Below, piece after piece: positions 23,519-33,902 of a stretch of DNA of 64,000 bases. The stretch lies in contig JACGWO010000006.1 in assembly GCA_034509735.1 (NCBI GenBank), positions 635,001 to 699,000 of the forward strand, read 5' to 3'. The notes beneath the pieces are model-generated. The model searched no databases. It worked only from the letters and a program-made list of their open reading frames with translations, and was not told where the DNA came from. Within the stretch, counting starts at the first letter, position 1. Each line of letters opens with the position of its first letter. The position numbers and the translations under genes are program-made. The DNA comes from Sesamum alatum. Its lineage: Eukaryota > Streptophyta > Magnoliopsida > Lamiales > Pedaliaceae.

Positions 23519-26474
23519 ATGGTGTTCAAACTCTCGCCGGCGTCCCCCGCCGGGAAATGGCTGGGCTTTGTCACCGCCGTCTGGGTGCAAGCAATTTCTG
23601 GAAACAATTACACTTTTTCTAATTATTCCGACGCGCTCAAGTCCCTCATGGGCCTCACTCAGCTCCAGCTCAACAGCCTCTCCGTCGCTAAAGACGTCGG
23701 AAAAGCCTTTGGCCTCCTCGCCGGACTCGCCTCCGATCGTCTCTCCACACCCGTCATCCTTCTCATAGGTTCCATCGAGGGCTTCATTGGATATGGCGTC
23801 CAATGGCTCGTCGTTAGCCGCCGAATCCAACCCCTCCCTTACTGGGCTGTAAGTAGTATATATAATTACATTAATCCATGATTCAACGAAATTTTGCGTA
23901 ATTTATTGCTACAAATAGTAGTAATAAGATATTATTCTCCGTTGCAGATGTGTATTTTTCTCTGTATGGGAGGAAACAGCACGACGTGGATGAACACGGC
24001 GATTCTGGTAACATGCATTCGGAATTTCCGGAAAAATCGTGGCCCAGTTTCGGGAATTCTGAAAGGTTACGTCGGATTAAGTACAGCTATTTTCACCGAC
24101 ATCTGCTCAGCGTTATTCGCCGATGACCCGGCGAAATTTCTGCTGATGCTAGCAATTGTTCCTTTCGTCGTTTGCCTCAGCGCAATCGTTTTCCTCCGCG
24201 AGATCCCGCCGTCCTCTACGGCCGCAGAGGAAAACGACGAGACTAAGTACTTCGGCATAGTTAACGTTCTCGCCGTAATTATAGCGCTGTACTTGTTGGC
24301 ATTCGACGTCTCCGGCCCTCACGGCGACGTATTTTCGCAAGTATTCGCCGCAATCCTTTTGGTTTTACTCGCCTCCCCTTTGTCGATCCCAATTTACCTC
24401 GCTGCAAAGAGTTTCATCCGGTCAGGCGACAACACAATAGACGCCGAGAAAAGCGTGACGGAGCCATTACTGACGGCCGAGGCAGAGAAGAAGGTGGTGG
24501 CGACGCCGTCGCCGGAGGTGGCGGAGAAGGGGAGGCCGGTTCTGGGAGAAGAGCACACGATAATCGAGGCGCTGAAAACCGTAGACTTCTGGATCTTGTT
24601 CGGGTCGTTTCTGTGTGGAGTTGGAACGGGTCTTGCAGTGATGAATAATCTGGGCCAAATGGGTTTGGCACTCGGGTATGCGGATGTATCCATATTCGTT
24701 TCGCTGACCAGCATATGGGGATTCTTCGGGCGGATCCTATCCGGGTCGGTTTCCGAATACTTTATCAAGTAAGTTATATTACTTCCCTTTCACACAATTC
24801 CTTTTATCGCGTGCGTAGTTACTTAGTATAAATTTGGGGTATACCGTATATGCTTTTGCGTCAGTGGAATATACTTAACACAGACGCATCCCAATATCTT
24901 GATTTGCTTTTCAGCTTGGCGTTTTCCTCCCTTTTTTTGCATCTTTCCCAACCTTGAAGTAACATTTTTTGAATATTTCAAATATATGACATGAAATTTT
25001 ATGATAAAGGAAACTTTAATTGATAATTGACTCTTAAAATTGCAAAATTTGTCATCTTTTTTGAATTTTCTATAGGAGTATAATTCACTTGTTGTGTGAT
25101 TTATTTTAATTTAGTTGAATCTGATTTAAAGACTGAATTTGCAAAACAAGCCCACTAGAAACTAGAAAATTACATGTTGAAAAGGGAAAATTCTTACTAA
25201 AATTAAATTTGGCTGAACCAAATTATTCACTTGCTGTGTAATTGGTTCAAATGTGACAAAATTCGGTTCAAATTAAAATTCCCCGTTGAGAAGTTGTTTG
25301 AATATTTTTGCTATTAATCAACTTCTTTGGGCTGGAAAAGATGCCATAAAGGTAACAAGAAGGGATTAAAGATCTTACATATATGCAATGTATGAAGGCG
25401 AGGAATACAGTAAAAAGATAATAGCTTTTTGAATTCTATGCAATATGAATGCATGGGAGAAAAGAGAGTAGACTTCTCAAAGTCAGATCCAATTAAATAA
25501 GAATGGGGCAGAACTCAGAAGCTTCCTTCCTCAAAGATCTTGTGCTTATACTATTACCTACCCTTTCATGGCATCCAAAGGTCAAGTCACAATACCATGA
25601 TGGTTTATTTCAACACATTTTCATCAAAAATACGCGATTTTTACACGTAGTAAAGCTACCCTTATCTTCGTTATCATGGACCATTAATTCTTAGTTAGAT
25701 TTTTCAATCACTCTTTCAATGCACATTCAATGTCTTTTTCCCCCATCCCACCCTACCCCACCTCCAATTCGGATTTTCTAATGTAAAATCTATTTTATCT
25801 TCTACTCCATTTAACGTACATGTGTTTTCTGACCTTATTAATACATAGAAGCTTACCATGAATCTCAATGTCACATTGTTTGATTTGATTTGAACGTGCC
25901 AACATTTAACCATTTGCTACCAAAATGTCTAGCAAAAGGTGAATTTTAGGTTAAGAGAATTATACTTGTCTGCTAACTATGTTTTTCACTATTTTGTAGG
26001 AGGGCTGGAACACCAAGGCCAATTTGGAATGCAGCTTCTCAGATTTTAATGGCAGTGGGATACATCCTGATGGCCATGGCTATGCCCGGATCACTATACG
26101 TCGGCTCCATAGTCGTCGGTATCTGCTATGGAGTCCGTCTAGCCATCACTGTTCCCACCGCCTCCGAACTCTTTGGCCTCAAATACTACGGCCTCATATA
26201 CAACATCCTCATCCTCAATCTCCCACTCGGCTCGTTCCTCTTCTCCGGCTTGCTGGCGGGCTACTTGTACGACGCTCAGGCGACGCGCACGATTGGGGGC
26301 GGCAACACGTGCATCGGTGCCCACTGCTATAGGCTTGTGTTTGTGGTTATGGCGATTGCATGCGTGATCGGGTTTGGTCTTGATGTTTTGCTGTCTATTA
26401 GAACGAAGAGCATTTACAGTAAGATCTATGCTAGCAGGAAAGCCAAGAAATCTTCAGTATCTACTCTCCAGTGA
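23519..26474 (+). CDS. Nodulin-like major facilitator (NFD4-type) membrane transporter
   Basis: Three exons: 23519-23848, 23948-24768 and 26000-26474, with GT-AG introns of 99 and 1231 bp; joins in frame give 541 residues. The N-terminal half begins KWLGFVTAVWVQAISGNNYTFSNYS, the hallmark start of the plant Nodulin-like domain, followed by alternating hydrophobic membrane spans. A hydrophilic loop of about 60 residues (acidic, around 24425-24560) separates it from a second MFS half with ILFGSFLCGVGTGLAVMNNL and GIPR-like loop RAGTPRPIW at the exon 2/3 join. About twelve membrane segments are expected. Family members are plant multi-pass proteins of largely unknown substrate; the sequence does not show what is moved. 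Start chosen as the first ATG, which gives the family's usual N terminus. Likely membrane-located; polyadenylation region follows 26475. Confidence 0.9.
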
Positions 26475-26902
26475 AAGGGGACTGATGAGAGAATTTTCTC
26501 AGTGACGTGGTCCTGCTGTCGGTGGTCGTAGTGTTGGGTTTTTTTTCTAGCATTCTTTGGTTGGTCTGTTTTTTCTACGAAATTGTGGTAATAGAATATA
26601 TTCTAATGATTTTTTGTTGTCCATTTAAAGTGTAGCAGTATTAGTAAAATTGTATGAATCAATTTCAAGACTCTCCATTTAACAAAGGTCTTGATGTATT
26701 TGATTGATTTGAGCAGCTTGGTGTATTTAATGATGTAATTTATCGATTTTATTAAATAAAAAAAAATTTGGTATTTTATTACTCCAATACGGTTGCGCCT
26801 CCGAAATTGGGCTTAGGCCCACTGCTATTTACAATCAGTGTACAAGCCCACACTAAATGAGCCCAAGAAGAATTAAGGCATACAAATGATTTATCATTAT
26901 TG
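26475..26902 (+). other. 3' region of the MFS gene and intergenic DNA
   Basis: T-rich sequence after the TGA, probably 3' UTR to about 26760. No other gene. Confidence 0.4.
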
Positions 26903-27183
26903 GGGATAATTACATTTACACCCCTTGATCTACAGTCTATTTACATAAATTACTCCAGCCTTTTGCATAATTACAAAATCATCATTGATAGCAAAAAAAT
27001 AGGGGTAGTTTGCGTAATAATGTCGATACTTTTGAGGGATATAAGTGTAATTTTCTAAAAAAAAATAGGGATGGTTTGTGTAAATGATGTTTATTAATAG
27101 TAAGTATATTTATAATTATTCAAAATACAAGAGTGATTTGTGTAAACAAATCAAAAATTAGGAGATGTAAATGTAATTATTCC
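26903..27183. mobile_element. MITE of the GGGATAATTACA family
   Basis: Inverted ends GGGATAATTACA (26903) and TGTAATTATTCC (27183), with inner inverted repeats (TTTACAC..., TTTGTGTAAA). The ends match the better-preserved copies at 42031 and 61065. No clear 9-bp target duplication remains. Confidence 0.6.
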
Positions 27184-27197
27184 AAATTATTATTATT

Positions 27198-27329
27198 GCC
27201 GTCAGGAGACATAACACGAATGGTAAAAACAAAACACGAATGGTCAAAACCATGGTTCATATTGCCGTCAGGAGACATAACACGAATGGTAAAAATAAAA
27301 CACGAATGATCAAAACCGTGGTTCAATAT
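27198..27329. repeat. Two tandem copies of a 66-bp unit
   Basis: GCCGTCAGGAGACATAACACG begins at 27198 and again at 27264. Both copies contain a CACGAATGGTAAAAA block followed by CACGAATGRTCAAAACC and differ at only a few bases. Confidence 0.9.
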
Positions 27330-27720
27330 CATCATTAAAAAAAGTGAAAAAGCTTATCATTTTGTATCCTTAATCACAACTCATACCACATCGATTAGAA
27401 CTAAGGTCGTCCCAAAATCCCAAGAAACTGAGGAGACTCTCCTCCCAGTCCCACCCACATATCTATAATAATAATAATAGTAAAAAGAAAAATACAAGTA
27501 AAAAGGCATATTATTAATTTAATCGCAGAAGAGGACAAAGAAATACAACATAGGAACGTGAGTAATTCCATAATGCTTGCATTTCAGGCAACAAACACGC
27601 CGTATTACCTGCATTACGGACACACCTCTCTCTCCTGCCTTCTTTTTTTCTTTTTATATTAGGTGATGAAAATATGTATTTATAGATTGATTACACGACA
27701 ATTATATTATATTTATTATA
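27330..27720. other. Intergenic, no gene recognised
   Basis: AT-rich, with an (AAT)n run near 27467. Nothing else identifiable. Confidence 0.4.
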
Positions 27721-28383
27721 TGTTGGACATTGGGTGGAGTTAGTGAATTCGTAACTCAATATGCATTCACATTTTATATAAAATTTGAAGCCTCCCAACT
27801 TAATGTTAGATTAATGATTCTTTTAAGATAAATATTATTTAGTAGTCTTCCAAATACTTGTTGGGACAAGGACTCGTTTGGGATAGAATATCTGATATAG
27901 TTTTTGTAGTTCTCCAAATATATATTGGGATATAGACTTCTTTTAGGGATATGATTGAGTACACCTATAAATGAGTATATAATTGTGATCAAAGAACACA
28001 AGTGTGATACAAATGAGTTGATCACAAATACTCTCCCAAATATACTCTCTCATTGGACTTGAGGTATGTAAATGAGTGAATTACTATGGCAGTAATCCAT
28101 CAAGGTAAGCAAGGCGTGTTCGTGGTTTTCATAATATTTGGAGCAAAATCTAATGTGGAGTGAACTTGAAGACGTTCGCGGGACGCTCTGAAGATACGCA
28201 TGGGGTAATCTTCAAGATAACGAGAAATGCGATGTGTTTGTAATCCAATCAAGACATGAGCTTATAGATGAGACATATCCGAATATGTGCATTGGTATAC
28301 TCATGCTGCTAAAGATTAATTCGTGTGTAAATAATTATTAGCTTACACGTAATTGAATTGTAATTATTCATTATTTTCCAACA
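27721..28383 (+). mobile_element. Solo LTR, probably Ty1/copia-type, 663 bp
   Basis: Starts TGTTGG (27721) and ends CCAACA (28383), the inverted ends common in copia LTRs. It is flanked by TTATA and CTATA, a 4/5 match to a 5-bp target duplication. A TATA-like CCTATAAATGAG lies near 27960 and downstream sequence has the GC-richer character of an R/U5 region. No internal retrotransposon sequence adjoins it, so it is read as a solo LTR left by recombination. Confidence 0.72.
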
Positions 28384-29470
28384 CTATATAATTTATTTGT
28401 CCCAAAAAAAAACCCTATATAATTATTTTCAATCTATTCAAATTGGATTTAAATTAAAATTTTCTCGCTTGTTGTTGCACGAAGCAATTGAATATGTTGA
28501 GAAGAGATTTAACTGGAAATAGAATCAAGAAAACATGGGCCTTTTTGTTTATGTTTTTATTTCAATTTCCAATTTTTGAAGCATTAATTAAAATGAACAA
28601 AAACATATTTATATATATTCTCATTAAAATATATTACTTTAATACCATTATTCAATATAAAATACAGTTTAAATTTAATTTTATTTTACACAATAATCTA
28701 TACAAAATTAAGCAACGTATACTTTCTACTTAAAATGAAAACACAAACAAACAAATATGCCCATCACACATAAGTATTCGTGTGCAAGAGGATATTTGTG
28801 ACATCAATTTTCAAGAAAAAAGAGGTCACTAAGACCAAGATTCTTGCTCTCTACCTCATTAATGTTATGCTTTCCATTATTCATTTCTTTTTTAGTTTTA
28901 TAAGCCTTTTCTTTTTCCCATAAATTCAAAATGTTCTTCACTAAAAAAATCCACCTCATTAATTTTAAAATTAGAAGATTCAATTCTTAACATCTGATTA
29001 GGAAAAGTTTATTAACATCTAAATTAAATGAAATAGGAAAAAAAAACCCATCTTTATTATAAGTGTGTGTTTTCAATAAAACATTATAGTAAGTGGGCCT
29101 ACTACCATAGGCTTATAGTTAGATAGGACAATTATATTAATAATTTATTGTGATTCTTTATTTTGTTTGTAAGCACTGAAAAATTATATGATAACGTTAA
29201 TATTTTATATATCGAATCAATTAATTTAATTAATATATCAGTATAACTTAAAATAATAAAATAAATCATAATGAATTCGTATAAAAAGAAATATATATTC
29301 ATACTTATCTTGAAATTTGAATTTATGACATCGAATTTATTCATAAGATTTATATAAATACTTTTTTTTTTAATTTTCTTTTTAAAGTATATAAATCCTT
29401 CTTAAAGAATACTTAAAACAATTGAGGTTAGCTCGACCCGCACAGGAAAGCATTTAATGCGAGCAGCGCG
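28384..29470. other. Intergenic, no gene recognised
   Basis: AT-rich. Short frames only, with no family motifs. Confidence 0.4.
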
Positions 29471-29474
29471 TCAG

Positions 29475-29482
29475 TAAATGCA
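29475..29482 (+). promoter_or_regulatory. L1 box upstream of ACR4-like gene
   Basis: TAAATGCA, an exact match to the L1-box consensus TAAATG(C/T)A bound by HD-ZIP IV factors such as ATML1 and PDF2. It lies about 235 bp before the ATG. Epidermal (L1-layer) expression of Arabidopsis ACR4 is known to involve this type of site. Confidence 0.7.
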
Positions 29483-29500
29483 CTTTAGTTTTTGAAAACT

Positions 29501-29516
29501 AACGGTGACCGTTGGA
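29501..29516. promoter_or_regulatory. Palindromic MYB3R (MSA-type) site
   Basis: AACGGTGACCGTT (29501-29513) places the AACGG core on both strands. The minus-strand reading TCCAACGGTCA (29516-29506) fits the mitosis-specific activator consensus YCYAACGGYYA at all positions. It lies about 30-40 bp before a TATA-like TATATATTAA (29545-29554). Confidence 0.55.
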
Positions 29517-29544
29517 TGGACATTGCACAACTTTCGCCATCGGA

Positions 29545-29554
29545 TATATATTAA
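29545..29554 (+). promoter_or_regulatory. Probable TATA box of the ACR4-like gene
   Basis: TATATATTAA, followed by a pyrimidine-rich leader and the ATG at 29715; spacing suits a transcription start near 29575-29585. Confidence 0.5.
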
Positions 29555-29714
29555 ATGCTTCCCACCAGCTTTCTTTCCCTCTCTTCTTCCTCCTCCCTCT
29601 CTTTCACACACAACACACACTGAAACGCTTCAGCCACCTTCTCCGCCACCGTTCTTTCGCAGAGCCCAACTCTGAATTACTTGCTAAAAAGACCTCATTG
29701 ATTCTTGGGAAGAG

Positions 29715-32438
29715 ATGAAGCAGCGTTACTCGTGGAATAGGGCTCTGTTTTTACTTGATCCAAGTATAAAACTCTTCTTGTTGTTGTTTTCCTATTTGAG
29801 TTGCGAAGTTTCGAGCTTGGGATCAATGTCATCCATCGCCATTTCGTACGGTGACAAGGGCTCCGTTTTCTGTGGTTTAAAGTCGGACGGGTCGCATTTG
29901 GCTAATTGCTACGGTTCGAATCCTGCTATTGTTCATGCAACTCCGAATCATTCACCTTTTCTTGGTTTAACTGGTGGAAGTGGCTTTGTTTGTGGACTTC
30001 TGATGGATTCAAACAGTCCCTTTTGCTGGGGAAGTACCGGGTTCATCCCAATGGGCGTGCCGCTCCAAATGGCTGGGAATTCAGAGTACTTGGAGATCAG
30101 TGCTGGAGATAACCATTTGTGTGGATTGAGAAAACCCTTGATGGGGAAGATGAGAAACACATCTTTAGTTGATTGTTGGGGTTATAACATGACAAAAAGT
30201 TACAGTTTTTATGGGCAGATCCAATCTATTAGTGCAGGTTCTGTGTTTAGTTGTGGTTTGTTTGCTCAGAACAGGAGTGTTTTCTGCTGGGGAGATGAGA
30301 CTGCAAGTAATGTTATTGAATTGATTCCTAAGGAGTTGAGGTTCAGGAAGATTGCTGCTGGGGGGTATCATGTTTGTGGGATTTTAGAAGGGGTGTACTC
30401 TAGAGTTACTTGTTGGGGAAGGAGTTTGGATCTTGAAGAAGAGATTTCAGTTGGTTCTCTTATGTACTCTGCTCAGCTTGATATGGATTTGGCCCCTCAA
30501 GATCCCATGCTTTCTATTGTGGGAGGGAAATTTCATGCCTGTGGGATTAGAAGTTATGATAGAAGAGTGATTTGTTGGGGTTACAGTGTCGAAAACAGCA
30601 CGCCGCCGCCTAATGGTGTTAAGCTTTATGAGATTGCTGCTGGGGATTACTTCACCTGTGGAGTATTAGCTGAGACATCTCTGTTGCCAGTTTGTTGGGG
30701 TGTCGATTTCCCTTCGGCTCTGCCTTTGGCTGTTTCGCCTGGATTATGCAGGTCGATGCCTTGTTTACATGAGTTCTATGAGTTTAACAATGCAAGTGCA
30801 CCTTGCAGTTCTCCGGGCTCTCACATTTGCTTGCCTTGTAGCAATGGTTGTCCTAGTGAAATGTATCAGATTGCTGAATGCAGTTTGACATCAGATAGGC
30901 AATGTAGATATAACTGTTCGAGTTGCAGCTCTAGTGAGTGCATCTCCAATTGTTCCAATGCCAGTAGTAACAGCAATGATAAGTTTTGGTCAGTGCAATT
31001 GCCGATCATTATTGCAGAGGTTTCTTTTGCTGTGTTCTTGGTGAGTGCTGTTGCATTGACTGCAGTGCTTTACGTTCGATACAAGTTACGGAACTGTAGA
31101 TGTTCTCCTAAGTCCAAAAGTAGTAGTAATGGTTCTTTCAGTAAGGAGAGTGGGAAAACTCAGCCAGACTTGGATGAGCTGAAGATTATGAGGGCTCGGA
31201 AGTTTACTTATCAGGAACTTGAGAGAGCCACTGAGGGGTTTAAGGAAGAATCAGTGGTCGGAACGGGTAGTTTTTCATGTGTGTTCAAAGGGGTACTGAA
31301 AGATGGCACCATAGTTGCAGTTAAAAGGGCTATTGGTTCTCCTGACCTGAAGAAGAACTCAAAGGAGTTTCACACAGAATTAGATTTACTTTCGAGGTTA
31401 AATCACGCCCACTTGCTCAATTTGCTCGGTTATTGTGAAGAAGGTGGAGAAATGCTTCTGGTTTATGAGTTCATGGCTAATGGTTCCTTGCATCAACACC
31501 TCCATGGGAAGAACAAGGAACTGAAAGAGCAATTAGATTGGGTGAGGAGGGTCACTATTGCAGTCCAAGCGGCTCGTGGGATTGAATATCTTCACGGTTA
31601 TGCTTGCCCCCCAGTAATTCACCGCGACATAAAGTCTTCAAACATTCTCATAGACGAAGAACACAACGCCCGTGTTGCTGATTTCGGCCTTTCCTTGCTT
31701 GGACCTGTCAATAGTAGCTCCCCGTTGGCCGAACTGCCTGCTGGCACACTTGGGTATCTTGACCCTGAATACTATAGGCTTCATTACCTCACAACCAAAT
31801 CCGATGTTTACAGTTTTGGGGTTTTGTTATTGGAAATCCTCAGTGGTCGGAAAGCCATCGACATGCAGTTTGAAGAAGGAAATATAGTTGAATGGGCTGT
31901 CCCTTTGATAAAAGCTGGTGATATCGAAGCCATTCTTGATCCAGCTTTGAAGCATCCATCCGATCTTGAAGCTCTTAAACGGATCGCTAATATAGCTAGT
32001 AAATGTGTGAGGATGAGAGGAAAGGAGAGGCCGTCAATGGACAAAGTGACTACGGCTTTGGAACGAGCACTTGCTTTGTTAATGGGCGGCCCATGCAACA
32101 ACCAACCGATCTTGCCAACCGAGGTGGTCTTAGGAAGTAGTAGGTTACATAAGAAGTCCTCTCAAAGGTCTGGAAACCGATCAACATCAGAAACAGACGG
32201 CGCAGACACAGAGGATCAAAGATTTGAATTCAGAGCTCCTTCATGGATTACCTTCCCCAGTGTTGCATCTTCCCAAAGGAGGAGATCGTCCGTCTCTGAG
32301 TCGGACCTTGATGGGAAGAACCTGGAAACAAGAAACGCGGGAAATGGCACCGGTGTTGGAGATGGATTAAGAAGCCTAGCCGAAGAGATAGGGCCGGCTT
32401 CTCCTCGAGAACACATGTACTTGCAGCACAACTTCTAA
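29715..32438 (+). CDS. ACR4: ACR4/CRINKLY4-type receptor-like kinase
   Basis: Intronless, 907 residues, close to the length of Arabidopsis ACR4. Order of parts: hydrophobic signal peptide (about 1-34); seven RCC1-like CRINKLY repeats with recurring CWG and (H/F)xCG signatures (about 40-340); a cysteine-rich TNFR-like region (about 345-415); one membrane span (about 430-455); and a Ser/Thr kinase (about 505-785) with GTGSFSCVFKG loop, VAVK lysine at 537, HRDIKSSN with catalytic Asp 638 and DFG Asp 656. All catalytic residues are present. The C-terminal tail (about 790-907) is Ser/Arg-rich. Family role: plasma-membrane receptor acting in epidermal (L1) identity and in formative root-cap and stem-cell divisions. 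The promoter carries an L1 box and an MSA-type site that fit those roles. The absence of introns is usual for this gene. Assignment to ACR4 rather than the CCR paralogues rests on overall order and length. Confidence 0.93.
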   Translation: MKQRYSWNRALFLLDPSIKLFLLLFSYLSCEVSSLGSMSSIAISYGDKGSVFCGLKSDGSHLANCYGSNPAIVHATPNHSPFLGLTGGSGFVCGLLMDSNSPFCWGSTGFIPMGVPLQMAGNSEYLEISAGDNHLCGLRKPLMGKMRNTSLVDCWGYNMTKSYSFYGQIQSISAGSVFSCGLFAQNRSVFCWGDETASNVIELIPKELRFRKIAAGGYHVCGILEGVYSRVTCWGRSLDLEEEISVGSLMYSAQLDMDLAPQDPMLSIVGGKFHACGIRSYDRRVICWGYSVENSTPPPNGVKLYEIAAGDYFTCGVLAETSLLPVCWGVDFPSALPLAVSPGLCRSMPCLHEFYEFNNASAPCSSPGSHICLPCSNGCPSEMYQIAECSLTSDRQCRYNCSSCSSSECISNCSNASSNSNDKFWSVQLPIIIAEVSFAVFLVSAVALTAVLYVRYKLRNCRCSPKSKSSSNGSFSKESGKTQPDLDELKIMRARKFTYQELERATEGFKEESVVGTGSFSCVFKGVLKDGTIVAVKRAIGSPDLKKNSKEFHTELDLLSRLNHAHLLNLLGYCEEGGEMLLVYEFMANGSLHQHLHGKNKELKEQLDWVRRVTIAVQAARGIEYLHGYACPPVIHRDIKSSNILIDEEHNARVADFGLSLLGPVNSSSPLAELPAGTLGYLDPEYYRLHYLTTKSDVYSFGVLLLEILSGRKAIDMQFEEGNIVEWAVPLIKAGDIEAILDPALKHPSDLEALKRIANIASKCVRMRGKERPSMDKVTTALERALALLMGGPCNNQPILPTEVVLGSSRLHKKSSQRSGNRSTSETDGADTEDQRFEFRAPSWITFPSVASSQRRRSSVSESDLDGKNLETRNAGNGTGVGDGLRSLAEEIGPASPREHMYLQHNF

Positions 32439-33366
32439 CGGCCTTCGGAGCAACGCAATGCATAAAATGCAGTTGATCAGATATCCCTTTAGTGATCACT
32501 GCTGGTGGAGAATTAACTCATTTGCCTGAATCTTTCTTGTAATTTAGCTCTGTCACTACTCATATTATGCAAGTAGAAAGGAAGCTCTCATTCTTTTATT
32601 GATGTTTTCCCTTGCTTTCTGACCTATTTAAATGATTTATATACTGAACTGTATATTACTAAATTCCTACATTGTTCAGTTTTTTCAATCTCTTTTTATC
32701 TGTTCTTGACCCTGTGGGAAAGAGTACATTCTTGTTTCTGTCCTTTTCAGGTTTCTGCTAAAGTTCTTCACTATTGAGGCCCTGCCCGCATCAATGGCAA
32801 CGACGACGGTTTCTTTTTCACTAGCCGTTGTGGCACGAATATAATAAATATTCATTTGCGCTTTATAAACTCAACCCGAATTAGAACTTTCCCAACTCTA
32901 CAAGTTTTGTGAAAACTGTATAATGGTCCTCGGTGTAGGCATGCGAATTGGTAATAATGGATTTCCTCTCATCGTTTTCCATTCTTATTTCGCCCGCGTG
33001 AACCACTTTTGGCACCCAAGCATTTGCTGCGTATACACGCCATAAAACTTTTCGCTTTGACTTGGTTCAACCCTTTGTCACGGGAATGACAGCGTACAAG
33101 TTTCTACTTGAAATTTTCTTTTAGTTTAAGAAAAATAATTAATCATAAATCAAGCCCGACAAAATTTCTACTATAATTGATGGAATATGATTAATTCTGC
33201 GTCGGGCAAGAATTTTCCTCAATAATTACATTGTAATATTGCAATGAATACCAAAATCATCAGTTAAAGGCTAATAAAAACGTTCAAGTGGCAAATAATG
33301 AAAAGTGGAGAAGTGAAGTCCAAATTACAATTTAGATAAAACTACAATTATGATGATATAAAGTGT
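32439..33366. other. 3' region of ACR4-like gene and intergenic DNA
   Basis: T-rich 3' UTR-like sequence to about 32620, then intergenic DNA without recognisable genes. Confidence 0.4.
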
Positions 33367-33376
33367 GTGTATAAAT

Positions 33377-33604
33377 GGGAAAAATACAATTATCCCCATT
33401 GTGATATGCAAAATGTAGCAAAAAAATCCATGTGAAAAAATGAATAACAATTTATCCCCTATATTTTAAAAAATGGAGCAAAAAAATCCTGTGAGGGGAT
33501 TGTTTGTTGCATTTTGAATAACACAAGAAAGTAAATTGCTAGTTATTTTTTCACAGGGAAGTAATTGCTCTTTTTGATTAATACAGGGGACAAATTACCA
33601 TCGG
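33377..33604. mobile_element. MITE (GGGAAAAATACAA family) in the xylanase promoter
   Basis: Starts GGGAAAAATAC at 33377 and contains inverted CAATTTATCCCC/GGGGACAAATT-type blocks. It is flanked by the exact duplication TGTATAAAT (33368-33376 and 33605-33613; the shared string extends to GTGTATAAATG). It is related to the copies at 39838 and 60487. A 9-bp duplication suggests a Mutator-like origin. Confidence 0.72.
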
Positions 33605-33606
33605 TG

Positions 33607-33614
33607 TATAAATG
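33607..33614 (+). promoter_or_regulatory. Putative TATA box of the xylanase gene
   Basis: TATAAAT lies about 170 bp before the chosen ATG. It is the right-hand copy of the MITE target duplication, so an identical TATAAAT exists at 33370-33376 on the far side of the element. Confidence 0.45.
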
Positions 33615-33779
33615 AAGGAGGGTGATTCATGTTGTTGCATGTGAAGAGGAACGCTGCTCCTCACAAACCAGCTGTTTCACTTGTGATCACCCCATATTTG
33701 CTCTATCTATTTGTTTGTCCGAACCTCACTTTTGAACTCATTCTCTGCAACTCTTTACGCTCAACAAGATCCACACAGC

Positions 33780-33866
33780 ATGGGACAACTACTGCTCTTC
33801 TCTCCTCTCTTGTTTTCCATCCTCTTCTTCACCTCACTCCTCGTTTCATCTTATGGTTCTCTCTCT

Positions 33867-33902
<36 letters not shown>

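Noticed and set aside
33629..33779. Upstream ATG as the xylanase start
   Set aside because: The ATG at 33780 gives a clean signal peptide joined in frame to GPLYDSSAYTEC; the upstream in-frame extension lacks signal-peptide character.
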